The notes: a model not told the origin generated them from the letters alone. A stretch of DNA of 64,000 nt from an uncultured Alphaproteobacteria bacterium (GCA_902621205.1 CACNLH010000002.1:62001-126000); one strand, 5' to 3'. Positions 28,612 to 40,720 are shown, counted from the first letter of the stretch. Translations and numbers: made by a program.

Positions 28612-29355
28612 TTAATGAGGACAATCTTTAATACTTAATTGTAGTTTGTTTATGTCTGAAGTCAAAAGGTCTATTAAATTGATTTCACTTTTCAATTGAG
28701 TTTTTATTTTGGCAAGAGCAAATATAATTTTCATACAAGCAAAACTAGTAACAAATCCTGCAACTGGACCTATCATTGCGCTGTTAAGACAACGGTGATT
28801 CTGATCGGCTTTAGGAAACAGACACTCAAAACATGATGGATTATTTTCTTCATTGTTTTGTGCAAAGTATATGCCCTCCGAAGAGTTTATTGATATAGAT
28901 ACAAATGAGATTTTATTAGCTTTAGAATATTTTGAAGAAAAAATTTTGTTCTGATGATTATCCGTGCAATCAAATATTAAATCAAAATTATTATTTGGAT
29001 TTTTTTTTATGAAAGACTCAAAATTTATAGAATGCTCTTTTATTATTGTTGAGTCATTTATATTTTTAAGTTTATGTTTTGAAGTGTTTGATTTAGATTT
29101 ACCAACATCATCTTTATCATAATTTATTTGACGATGTATATTTGACTTCTCTATAATATCATAATCAACAAGATGAATTTCACCAACCCCAGCTCGAACA
29201 AGATATTGTGATGCAACAGTTCCTAGAGCACCTAAGCCGATTATACAAATTTTTTTCTTAGAGATATTTATTTGCCCCTCCTCATTAATCCCAGGAACTA
29301 AAATTTGTCTTCCAAACTCTTCAATCAGTTTTTCACTTTGTTCCTGTTGATCCAA
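28612..29355 (-). CDS. MoeB/ThiF-family adenylyltransferase
   Basis: E1-like enzyme that adenylates a ubiquitin-like sulfur carrier for molybdopterin, thiamine or tRNA thiolation. The ATP-binding loop is GLGALGTVASQYLVRAGVGEI, followed by HRQINY. A zinc pair is seen in CFEC; the usual second CxxC is reduced to CPH at the C-terminal end. No rhodanese domain. The start is uncertain: I favour TTG 29355, while GTG codons at 29361, 29364 and 29382 also fit and all lie within the end of dut. MoeB and ThiF cannot be separated here. Confidence 0.82.
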   Translation of the reverse strand: MDQQEQSEKLIEEFGRQILVPGINEEGQINISKKKICIIGLGALGTVASQYLVRAGVGEIHLVDYDIIEKSNIHRQINYDKDDVGKSKSNTSKHKLKNINDSTIIKEHSINFESFIKKNPNNNFDLIFDCTDNHQNKIFSSKYSKANKISFVSISINSSEGIYFAQNNEENNPSCFECLFPKADQNHRCLNSAMIGPVAGFVTSFACMKIIFALAKIKTQLKSEINLIDLLTSDINKLQLSIKDCPH

Positions 29356-29776
29356 AACCACCACTCCCCCTCTCGCTTTCACTTAAATCTCTTACCAGTT
29401 CAAAATTAACCTTTTCATATTTTGACACAACCATTTGTGCAATCCTCATTTTATCTTCAATTTCAAACATTTTTGATCCATGATTTATTAAAATCACTTT
29501 TATTTCCCCTCGATAGTCAGCATCTATAGTTCCTGGGCTGTTTAGAACAGTAATAAAGTTTTTTGCAGCTAGCCCACTTCGAGGTCTTATTTGAACCTCT
29601 AATCCATTTGGAATTTCAAAAAATAATCCAGTTCCAATTAGTTTTGTTTCTTTTGGTAGTATGCTAACTTTTCCATTTGGCAAAAATGCTCTTATATCCA
29701 TTCCTGCACTAGATGATGTCTCATAAGTTGGTAGAATAACTTTATCATTTATCTTTTTTACTTTTATACAAACCAC
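29333..29776 (-). CDS. dut: dUTP diphosphatase
   Basis: Hydrolyses dUTP to dUMP, preventing uracil incorporation. All five motifs of the trimeric family are present: SAGMDIRA, PRSGLAAK, GTIDADYRGEI, RIAQMVV and the C-terminal RGSGGFGSTG. GTG start 1 base after the coaB stop. 147 residues, standard length. Downstream of coaBC is the usual alphaproteobacterial position. Confidence 0.95.
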   Translation of the reverse strand: MVCIKVKKINDKVILPTYETSSSAGMDIRAFLPNGKVSILPKETKLIGTGLFFEIPNGLEVQIRPRSGLAAKNFITVLNSPGTIDADYRGEIKVILINHGSKMFEIEDKMRIAQMVVSKYEKVNFELVRDLSESERGSGGFGSTGTK

Positions 29777-29777
29777 T

Positions 29778-30416
29778 CTAATTCTCTCTATTGCTAATGT
29801 ATTTTATAATTTTATTTGCAAAAATTGTTTTACTTACATTTCCTAGATTTAAAAAGTCACCTGATCTTCCAATTAAAATACCATTATTGTATTTTGAATT
29901 AAAAATTTTATCTTCCGTTGTTGGAAAGTTCAAAACTAGATAATCACAATTTTTGGAAAGCAATTTTTTTTTTGCATTTTGAAATACATCATTTGTTTCA
30001 TAAGCAAATCCGACTGTAATCTTAGGTTTATATTTTCCAAATGACATTGATCTTAAAATATCAGGGTTATTAATTAATTTTAAAGACATTCCATTTTTTT
30101 TCTTAATTTTAAGTTTATTATATTTTTTAGCTTTATAATCACTAACCGCAGCATTAAAAATTCCTAAGTCGACAGACTTATATTTTTTTGCTTCTTTTAA
30201 CATTTCATCTGCTGTTGGTGTGAAGATAAACTTAACATTTTTTAAAACTATTTGTTTTGTTTGAAGATATCCGTGTAAACAAATAACTTTATAATTAAAT
30301 TTTAACAGGCTTTTTATTAAAGCTATGCCTTGCCGACCTGATGACTCATTTGATATATATCTTACTGGATCTATATACTCTCGAGTGCACCCAATAGTTA
30401 TTAATGCGCGTTTCAA
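29778..30416 (-). CDS. coaB: Phosphopantothenate-cysteine ligase, separate CoaB unit
   Basis: Joins cysteine to phosphopantothenate in coenzyme A synthesis. The 212 residues match the C-terminal half of the bifunctional Dfp: TIGCTREYIDPVRYISNESSGRQG, the NAAVSDY segment, and KINNPD-like LKLINNPDILRSM. The frame continues directly from coaC, interrupted only by one TAA, and restarts at a TTG immediately after it. Either it is a genuine split or a nonsense change in a fused gene. Confidence 0.85.
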   Translation of the reverse strand: MKRALITIGCTREYIDPVRYISNESSGRQGIALIKSLLKFNYKVICLHGYLQTKQIVLKNVKFIFTPTADEMLKEAKKYKSVDLGIFNAAVSDYKAKKYNKLKIKKKNGMSLKLINNPDILRSMSFGKYKPKITVGFAYETNDVFQNAKKKLLSKNCDYLVLNFPTTEDKIFNSKYNNGILIGRSGDFLNLGNVSKTIFANKIIKYISNREN

Positions 30417-30935
30417 TTACTTAAGTTGACTAATTATTTCACTAGGATTAACTAATCGACCACTACCATACTCACCACAAGCTAAAGATCCATCATCTGG
30501 GCCAATAAAATGATGCCCAATTTTCTTTAAATAGCCCACATTGTCTTGAATAATTTGATTAGCCCACATTTCTTTATTCATTGAAGGTGCGAAATATATA
30601 GGTTTGTTTGCAGCAATCATACATGTCAGAGCTAGGTCATCACAAAAACCTTTTGCAAATTTTGAAATTATATTTGCTGTCGCAGGGTAAACAATAATAT
30701 GAGTATTATCTCGCGCTAATTTTATATGACCAATTTTTTTTTCCATATCCAAATCAAAGAGCTCTGAATACACTGGCTTATTGGAAATTGTTTCAAGTAG
30801 TAGTTTAGAAATAAACTCATAAGTGTTTTTTGTTGCAATAACTTCATATTCAATGGCTTTTTTTTGGCACTCACGAATTAGATCTAAAGATTTATAACAG
30901 CCAACACTACCCGTTATTATTATTAAAATTTTCAT
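30417..30935 (-). CDS. coaC: Phosphopantothenoylcysteine decarboxylase, separate CoaC unit
   Basis: FMN enzyme that decarboxylates phosphopantothenoylcysteine. The 172 residues show ITGSVGCYKSLDLIREC, catalytic histidine in GHIKLAR, PSMNKEMW, and the substrate clamp ACGEYGSGRL. In most proteobacteria this is the N-terminal half of Dfp; here the open frame ends at a TAA and coaB restarts in the same frame. Its ATG overlaps the ubiE stop (ATGA). Confidence 0.88.
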   Translation of the reverse strand: MKILIIITGSVGCYKSLDLIRECQKKAIEYEVIATKNTYEFISKLLLETISNKPVYSELFDLDMEKKIGHIKLARDNTHIIVYPATANIISKFAKGFCDDLALTCMIAANKPIYFAPSMNKEMWANQIIQDNVGYLKKIGHHFIGPDDGSLACGEYGSGRLVNPSEIISQLK

Positions 30936-31633
30936 TTTTTCTGCACTATATATATGCTGTTAGCTCCAGAAATGAAATCAATAGTTTTAACATGAGAAAA
31001 ACCTGTATTTATGAGCTCTTTAAGCAGGTTATTTTGATTAGGAAAAGAAATAATACTGTCAGCTAAGTATTTATAACTATGTCTATCATTTGAGATGATG
31101 CTACCAGTAAAAGGTAAAACATATTTTAAAAAGTTTTTGTAAGGATTTTTTAATAAATCTCTTTTTGGAATACCAAATTCCATAATAAAAAAATAACCAT
31201 TTTTTTTAAGACATCTATAAATCTCAGAAAAACCATTTTTTCGATTATTAAAATTTCTTACTCCGTAGGTACATGTTATAATTTGAAAAAAATTTTTTTT
31301 ATAAGGCAAATTTTCTGCATAACCAACTTCGTAATTAATTTTTTTAGAACTATTTTTTTTTCTAGATATATTGTGCATTTCGGAAACAGGATCTAAAGCA
31401 TAAAGATTTTTTGAAATAGGAAGCAAATTAAAAATATCCCCACTGCCGCTAGCAATATCTAAAATTTTCTCATTATCGGTACGTTTTGATAATACAAGGT
31501 CAACAAAATATTTTTTCCAAAGCCTATGTATGCCAAGACTCATAATATCGTTCATTAAATCATATTTTGCATGAGATACATTTTCAAAAATATCTGTAAT
31601 ATTATAATGATTTGAATTATTTTTAGTTATCAT
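30932..31633 (-). CDS. ubiE: Ubiquinone/menaquinone C-methyltransferase UbiE
   Basis: SAM-dependent C-methylation step in ubiquinone synthesis. Family features: YDLMNDIMSLGIHRLWK, the cofactor loop ILDIASGSGD, and TCTYGVRNFNNRKNG. I choose the ATG complementary to 31631-31633 (MITKNNSNHYN), giving 233 residues; upstream residues do not resemble UbiE. This start codon shares two bases with the mutM start on the other strand. ubiB, often next in alphaproteobacteria, is absent. Confidence 0.92.
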   Translation of the reverse strand: MITKNNSNHYNITDIFENVSHAKYDLMNDIMSLGIHRLWKKYFVDLVLSKRTDNEKILDIASGSGDIFNLLPISKNLYALDPVSEMHNISRKKNSSKKINYEVGYAENLPYKKNFFQIITCTYGVRNFNNRKNGFSEIYRCLKKNGYFFIMEFGIPKRDLLKNPYKNFLKYVLPFTGSIISNDRHSYKYLADSIISFPNQNNLLKELINTGFSHVKTIDFISGANSIYIVQKK

Positions 31634-32450
31634 GCCTGAATTACCTGAAGTAGAAACCACAATAAGATATTTAAAGTCAAAAGTTAAAGGAAAAAAAATT
31701 ATTTCTATCAATAGGTCACAAAAAAAACTAAGGAAAAATTTAAACTTTAAAGATCTTGAGCAAATATCTCAGAAAAAAATCATATCCGTTGAACGTTTTG
31801 CAAAATACATAATCATAGGATTAGAAAATCATAATTACGTAATTATTCATTTGGGAATGAGCGGTCGATTAAAGTTTTATTTAAACGAGAATTATAAAAA
31901 AGAAAAACATGATCATGTTGTTCTACAATTTAACGAATTTAAAATTATTTTTAATGATCCTCGTAGGTTTGGCATGTTTTTTAGACTTAAAGATTCAAAA
32001 GAAGTTAAATTTTTTTTTAATAAATATGGCACTGACTTACTAGTCAACAAAGTTAATTTAAATAAGATATACAATATACTTACAAAGAAAAAAATTTCTT
32101 TGAAACAAGCTCTCCTAGATCAAAGTTTAATAGTGGGTATTGGAAACATATACGCTAATGAGGCTCTTTTTCACTCAAGGTTAAATCCTCAAAGACTTAC
32201 ACACACACTTAAAAAAGCTGAAATATCTAAGTTATTAAGCTCTTGTAAATTTGTATTGAAATTATCTTTAAAAAATGGTGGCTCTTCAATAAATGATTAT
32301 AAATCCCCAGATGGAACCCTCGGAAGTTTTCAAAGTTTATTTAAGGTTTATCAAAAGAAACATGTTATATACAAAAAAAAGACCTATAAGATAAAAAAAA
32401 TCATCCAAAATGGGCGTTCAACTTTTTTTTCACCTGCTTTACAAAAATAA
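31632..32450 (+). CDS. mutM: Formamidopyrimidine-DNA glycosylase with zinc-less finger
   Basis: Base-excision enzyme removing oxidised purines. The mature N terminus PELPEVE supplies the catalytic proline and glutamate and fixes the start. The lysine in FAKY, IVGIGNIYANEALF and the C-terminal NGRST (R262) are all kept. The zinc finger is not: where the family has two CxxC pairs this protein has HVIYK and SPALQK, and the only cysteine lies elsewhere. The fold may persist as a zinc-less finger, as in NEIL1. 272 residues. Confidence 0.93.
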   Translation: MPELPEVETTIRYLKSKVKGKKIISINRSQKKLRKNLNFKDLEQISQKKIISVERFAKYIIIGLENHNYVIIHLGMSGRLKFYLNENYKKEKHDHVVLQFNEFKIIFNDPRRFGMFFRLKDSKEVKFFFNKYGTDLLVNKVNLNKIYNILTKKKISLKQALLDQSLIVGIGNIYANEALFHSRLNPQRLTHTLKKAEISKLLSSCKFVLKLSLKNGGSSINDYKSPDGTLGSFQSLFKVYQKKHVIYKKKTYKIKKIIQNGRSTFFSPALQK

Positions 32451-32455
32451 AAAAA

Positions 32456-32500
32456 TGTGTATAAGTTATTAACGCTTTTAGACGAACAACCTGTTAATAA
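32456..32500. promoter_or_regulatory. Cluster of DnaA-box-like sites before rpsT-dnaA
   Basis: TTATACACA lies on the minus strand at 32456-32464 and equals the E. coli R2 box. TTATTAACG (plus, 32466-32474) and TTATTAACA (minus, 32492-32500) are weaker matches to TTATNCACA. All are in the 59-base gap between mutM and rpsT. They may mediate DnaA autoregulation or form part of an origin; in this AT-rich DNA the weak two could be chance. Confidence 0.4.
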
Positions 32501-32509
32501 TATTTTTAT

Positions 32510-32776
32510 ATGCCACAACATAAATCAGCAAAAAAAAGACTTCGACAGTCTGATAGAAAAAAAACAGTTAACAAAGCTGTAAAATCTAATGTTTCAACCC
32601 AACTAAAGACAATTGATAAACTCATTAAAGATAAAAAGGTAGAGGAATCAATGGCGAAACTAAAAGTAGTTATGTCTGTATTGCATAAATCTACTAAAAA
32701 GAAAATTATGCACCTTAATAAGGCATCTAGAACTATCTCAAAACTACAAAAAGATATAACTGCAATTTCAAAATAA
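32510..32776 (+). CDS. rpsT: 30S ribosomal protein S20
   Basis: 16S rRNA-binding protein of the small subunit. The 88 residues start MPQHKSAKKRLRQSDRKK, matching the family MANHKSAKKR start, and are lysine-rich helices throughout (HKSTKKKIMHLNKASRTISKL). rpsT before dnaA is the alphaproteobacterial arrangement. Confidence 0.95.
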   Translation: MPQHKSAKKRLRQSDRKKTVNKAVKSNVSTQLKTIDKLIKDKKVEESMAKLKVVMSVLHKSTKKKIMHLNKASRTISKLQKDITAISK

Positions 32777-32820
32777 TTTTTTTTTTCAAGCAATTTATTT
32801 TAAAAAAACATTTTTTTTTA

Positions 32821-32871
32821 TTCCTCTTTTTTAACTTTTCGTGCTTAAATAGCACATCTTTTAGAGGAAGG
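32821..32871 (+). promoter_or_regulatory. dnaA leader with nested hairpins covering the ribosome site
   Basis: TTCCTCT (32821-32827) is complementary to AGAGGAA (32863-32869), which is part of the Shine-Dalgarno AGGAAGG before the dnaA GTG. Between them GTGCT (32841-32845) pairs with AGCAC (32851-32855). If formed, the outer stem would occlude ribosome binding. The rest of the 105-base rpsT-dnaA gap is A and T runs, including an A7-cat-T9 foldback. Confidence 0.45.
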
Positions 32872-32881
32872 AATTAAGTTA

Positions 32882-34249
32882 GTGGAAGACGAAAAGCATC
32901 AAGGTGGCATAGATGTGTCCTGGCCGAAGATCACATCTGAATTAAAAAAATCACTTGATAAAGATACCTTCCAAAACTGGATTAAACCGATTTATTTTGA
33001 GTCTTTAATTGACACTTCTCTTACTCTCTCAGTTCCAACTAGGTTTTTACGTGACTGGATAATAAAAAATTATGCTTCTGTTATTAAAAAAGCTTATATG
33101 GACCAAGGCCATAGCATTGATAAATTAGCTATACTCGTTAAAGAGAATAATAATCGAATTATTCCTGGCACAGAAGTCATCTATGAAGATAAAGATGATG
33201 ACGAAGACACATATTACGATGATATTTCTGCACCATTAGATCCAAAATTTACTTTTGATAATTTTATAGTAGGTAAACCCAATGAGTTGGCATACGCAGC
33301 AGCCCAACGTGTAGCACAATCAGAAGTTGTAAGCTTTAATCCATTATTTTTGTATGGTGGTGTTGGATTAGGAAAAACACATCTTATGCATGCAGTTGCA
33401 TGGAATATTAAAAAAAGAAATCCTAAAAAAAATGTTGTTTATTTAACAGCTGAAAAATTTATGTATCAGTTTATTAAAGCTCTTAGATTTAAAAATATTA
33501 TGAGCTTTAAAGAACAATTTAGATCAGTAGATGTTCTAATGATCGATGATGTGCAATTTATTATTGGTAAAGATAACACACAGGAAGAATTCTTTCATAC
33601 TTTCAATACTTTAATCGACAAAAAAAGACAAATTATTATTTCAGCTGATAAATCCCCTGCTGACCTTGATGGATTAGAGGACAGATTAAAGTCCAGATTA
33701 GGCTGGGGATTAGTAGCAGATATACATCCTTTAACTTATGAATTGCGATTAGGTATTTTGCAGGCTAAAGCAGAACAAAAATCAATAAAACTAAAACAAG
33801 AAGTAATGGAATTTTTAGCAAATAAAATTACCAATAATGTAAGAGAAATGGAAGGAGCATTAAATAGATTAGCAGTTCATGCTTCAATTCAGGACTCAGA
33901 AATATCTGTTGACCTAGTAAAAGATGTCTTAAAAGACTTACTGAGGACTAATTCAAGAAAAATTACAATTGATGAAATTCAAAAGAAAGTTGTTGAGCAT
34001 TACAACATCAAACTTTCAGATATGCATTCACCGAGAAGATCAAGGTCTGTTGCACGTCCAAGACAAGTTGCAATGTATTTAGCTAAGTCAATTACCACAA
34101 GATCTTTACCTGAAATTGGTAGAAAATTTGGTGGTAGAGATCATACCACTGTTATTCATGCTATTAAAACTATCGAAGAAATTATGGTAAATGATCCTAA
34201 CCTTGCAGAAGATATTGAACTTTTGACTAGAATATTGCAAACTTCTTAA
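32882..34249 (+). CDS. dnaA: Chromosomal replication initiator DnaA
   Basis: AAA+ protein that opens the origin. The 455 residues comprise domain I (1-90), a short acidic linker (about 95-120), the ATPase domain with YGGVGLGKTH and VLMIDDVQFI, and domain IV with the box-recognition segment GRDHTTVIHAIKTIE. The GTG start is preceded by AGGAAGG. dnaN begins directly after its stop. Confidence 0.97.
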   Translation: MEDEKHQGGIDVSWPKITSELKKSLDKDTFQNWIKPIYFESLIDTSLTLSVPTRFLRDWIIKNYASVIKKAYMDQGHSIDKLAILVKENNNRIIPGTEVIYEDKDDDEDTYYDDISAPLDPKFTFDNFIVGKPNELAYAAAQRVAQSEVVSFNPLFLYGGVGLGKTHLMHAVAWNIKKRNPKKNVVYLTAEKFMYQFIKALRFKNIMSFKEQFRSVDVLMIDDVQFIIGKDNTQEEFFHTFNTLIDKKRQIIISADKSPADLDGLEDRLKSRLGWGLVADIHPLTYELRLGILQAKAEQKSIKLKQEVMEFLANKITNNVREMEGALNRLAVHASIQDSEISVDLVKDVLKDLLRTNSRKITIDEIQKKVVEHYNIKLSDMHSPRRSRSVARPRQVAMYLAKSITTRSLPEIGRKFGGRDHTTVIHAIKTIEEIMVNDPNLAEDIELLTRILQTS

Positions 34250-35359
34250 ATGGATTTTAGAGTAAGTCGAGAGGCTTTTTTAAGAGTCTTAACTCACGTT
34301 AGTTCAATTGTCGACAGTAGATCCACAATTCCAATTCTTTCTAACATTTATATAAAATGTGATAATAACCAAATAGAAATTAGATCGACAGATATGGATA
34401 TTTCCATCAGAGAATTTGTATCAACCGATTCTTCAAAAAATGGCGAAGCAACTGTAAATTCAAGAATTTTAACTGATATAATTCGCAAGACAAAAAAAAA
34501 CTCTATTGTAAAATGTAAATTAGAGGGAAATAGATTAATAATAAATTCTGATAACTCAGTCTTTGAGTTAAATGCATTAACTGCAGATGAATTCCCGAAA
34601 TTTGTTCCTTTAGAACAAACAAACTCATTCGAACTAACAATCTCTCAGATTAAAAGGCTTTTTAATAAAACTAAATTTGCAATATCTTCTGAAGAGACGA
34701 GATACTACCTAAATGGCATATACTTCCATACTGTTACTAACGGACCAAAGTCAACTTTGAGGTGTGTTGCTACTGACGGCCATAGACTTGCTAAAACAGA
34801 GCTAGATTTAACAAATGTCATAAATATATCTGGAATTATACTCCCAAGAAAATTTATACTTCAATTAGACCGTATTTTAGGTGATTTTGAAGGTAAGGTT
34901 AAAATAATATGTACTGACACTCAAGTGAGTCTAGAAGCAGATAATTTCATTATAATCAGTAAACTAATAGATGGAACATTTCCAGATTATGAAAAAGTTA
35001 TACCTGTATCCAATGACAAATTATTACAAGTTGAGGCAGAGCCTTTTTTTAATGCCATTGATAGGGTTTCAACTGTTAATCAAGACAAAACACCAACAGT
35101 TAAGTTACAATTTGAAAATAATAGCATTAAGATAATGGCCACTAGCACTGACAGTAACAAAGGCGATGAAGAGGTTGCAGCAAATTACGCTGCCGATGGT
35201 CTTGAAATTCTTTTTAATTCAAAATATATATTGGATTTACAAGATGTTGTTGAAGGAGACACTTTGATTTTAGAGTTACTAAATCAATCATCGCCAGTAA
35301 TAGTAAAGGACCCTAAAGATACAACAAGTTTATTTATTTTAATGCCTATGAGAGTTTAA
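34250..35359 (+). CDS. dnaN: DNA polymerase III beta sliding clamp
   Basis: Ring-shaped processivity clamp. The 369 residues form three clamp domains. Recognisable pieces are LRCVATDGHRLA, LPRKFILQL, DGTFPDYEKVIP and the C-terminal VIVKDPKDTTSLFILMPMRV that shapes the partner-binding pocket. ATG immediately follows the dnaA stop, and recF follows with no spacing. Confidence 0.97.
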   Translation: MDFRVSREAFLRVLTHVSSIVDSRSTIPILSNIYIKCDNNQIEIRSTDMDISIREFVSTDSSKNGEATVNSRILTDIIRKTKKNSIVKCKLEGNRLIINSDNSVFELNALTADEFPKFVPLEQTNSFELTISQIKRLFNKTKFAISSEETRYYLNGIYFHTVTNGPKSTLRCVATDGHRLAKTELDLTNVINISGIILPRKFILQLDRILGDFEGKVKIICTDTQVSLEADNFIIISKLIDGTFPDYEKVIPVSNDKLLQVEAEPFFNAIDRVSTVNQDKTPTVKLQFENNSIKIMATSTDSNKGDEEVAANYAADGLEILFNSKYILDLQDVVEGDTLILELLNQSSPVIVKDPKDTTSLFILMPMRV

Positions 35360-38895
<3,536 letters not shown>

Positions 38896-40140
38896 TTGAA
38901 TAATCAAAAAAACTTTCTTTTTGTTAATTCATCAGATTTTTTAATTATACGTGCAATTGCTTTTGGAGGTCAGGCCGCTACTTTATTTATAACACAGTAT
39001 TTTTTCGAAATTTCTAAGACAGTAGCAATGAGCTCTTGGATAATAGCTTTTATCTTAATGGCAAGTATTCTCTTAGGATTTTATTTAAATAAAGGAGATA
39101 AAATTATTTCTGAAAAACAAGTCTTCTTATTTTTATGTTTTGATATTGTTCAAATTTCAAGTTTGATCGCTTTAAATGGTGGACACACTAATCCTTTTAT
39201 ATTTATCATCTTAGCTCCTATTGCTATCGCAGCATCATATCTTACGATAGAAAGAATAATAATTATTTTAAGTTTAGCGTTAGTTTGTTTTGCTTTGATA
39301 TTTAACTTTTATATTAATCTTCCTTTGTCTGTGCATCCTAATATTAATTTTACATACAGCTTAGCTATTATGATTTCTTTATTTATAAGTAGTATTTTTT
39401 TAGTTTTTTATCTTTATTACTTTTCATTAAATTACAAAAGCACCCAAAAGGCATATGAGTTAGCTAGTAAGCAACTTCAAAATGAAAAAGAGCTTTTAAA
39501 AGTTGGAGGTTTAGCAGCTGCAGCTGTTCATGAATTAGGCACACCATTAAACACCATAAATTTAATTGTTGATGATTTAAAAAAAGATCAAAAATTAAAA
39601 GATGATTATGGGAAAGATATTAAAACTCTATTATTAGAGTTAGACAGGTGTAAGGAAATACTAAAAGAGCTCTCAACAAATCCAGAGTCAAAAGAACTTT
39701 CTTCTGAAATTACAAATATGTCACTAGACGCCTATGTGCAATCTTTATGTGATCAATTTTCAAATAACTATCGAGCTGTGAAACTAGATTATAGATCTGA
39801 TGAAAATTCTAAAAATATCAACATTAAAATCACACCTGAACTGAACATAGCGATGAATAATATTATAAAAAATGCCATAAGCTTCGCTTATAGACAAATA
39901 TTAGTAATTTCAGAAACATCGAAAAATTCTTATTCAATTAAAATCAGAGATGATGGCCCTGGTTTTGACAAGAAGTTTATAGCTAATTTTGGAAAACCAT
40001 TCTATTCTAGTAGATCTGAAAAAGGGGTAAATATGGGCCTCGGCTTATTCATAACAAAACAAATGATTGAAAATCTAAATGGTGAAATATTAGTACAAAG
40101 TAATGATGGAGCAGAAGTAACTTTAACATGGCGGATTTAG
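38896..40140 (+). CDS. regB: Redox sensor histidine kinase RegB/PrrB type
   Basis: Membrane kinase sensing respiratory redox state. The 414 residues have about six helices up to residue 180. GGHTNPF (95-101) matches the quinone-binding GGxxNPF motif, the H-box is AVHELGTPLNTI with H212, C252 in RCKEIL matches the redox cysteine of RegB, and the ATPase domain has GMGL-type MGLGLFITKQM. Three independent hallmarks make RegB firm. It abuts gyrB and overlaps regA by 13 bases. Confidence 0.9.
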   Translation: MNNQKNFLFVNSSDFLIIRAIAFGGQAATLFITQYFFEISKTVAMSSWIIAFILMASILLGFYLNKGDKIISEKQVFLFLCFDIVQISSLIALNGGHTNPFIFIILAPIAIAASYLTIERIIIILSLALVCFALIFNFYINLPLSVHPNINFTYSLAIMISLFISSIFLVFYLYYFSLNYKSTQKAYELASKQLQNEKELLKVGGLAAAAVHELGTPLNTINLIVDDLKKDQKLKDDYGKDIKTLLLELDRCKEILKELSTNPESKELSSEITNMSLDAYVQSLCDQFSNNYRAVKLDYRSDENSKNINIKITPELNIAMNNIIKNAISFAYRQILVISETSKNSYSIKIRDDGPGFDKKFIANFGKPFYSSRSEKGVNMGLGLFITKQMIENLNGEILVQSNDGAEVTLTWRI

Positions 40141-40688
40141 ATCAAAACACATTAGTCAAAGATAAAACGCTTTTTATTATCGAAGATGATAAACCCTTTC
40201 GTGAGCGTTTGACCACCTCATTTCAACGTAAAGATTTCACAGTAACAGCAGCAGCTTCAAAAAAAGAGGCTTTAGATGTTTTAGCTGGAAATAATTTTAA
40301 TTATGCCATAGTTGACCTACGTTTAGGAGACGGCTCAGGACTCGATGTCATTAAGGTGATCAAGGAGCAAAATCCAGAATGTAGAACAGTAATGTTGACA
40401 AGTTACGGCAACATAGCTACAGCTGTATCTTCAGTTAAATTAGGTGCTGACGATTACTTAACCAAACCTGCAAACATAGATGATATCGAAAAATCATTAA
40501 TGTCTGCTACCGCTACATCCTTGCCCCCACCACCTGAGAACCCAATGTCTGCTGATAGAATAAGGTGGGAACATATTCAAAGAGTTTTTACACAGTGTAA
40601 TCGTAATGTTTCTGAAACTGCTAGAAGACTAAAAATGCACCGAAGAACTCTTCAACGAATTTTAAATAAGCACGCTCCTAAAGAATAG
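40128..40688 (+). CDS. regA: Redox response regulator RegA/PrrA/ActR type
   Basis: Partner of RegB controlling respiration and related redox genes. The receiver has D63, T91 and K113. A proline-rich hinge (SLPPPPENP) leads to a Fis-type helix-turn-helix, CNRNVSETARRLKMHRRTLQRIL, nearly invariant in this family. 186 residues, standard. Start ATG lies inside the regB end. polA follows after 32 bases. Confidence 0.93.
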   Translation: MADLDQNTLVKDKTLFIIEDDKPFRERLTTSFQRKDFTVTAAASKKEALDVLAGNNFNYAIVDLRLGDGSGLDVIKVIKEQNPECRTVMLTSYGNIATAVSSVKLGADDYLTKPANIDDIEKSLMSATATSLPPPPENPMSADRIRWEHIQRVFTQCNRNVSETARRLKMHRRTLQRILNKHAPKE

Positions 40689-40720
40689 AAACTCACTACA
40701 ATCTTTGTTATTCTGCTAAA

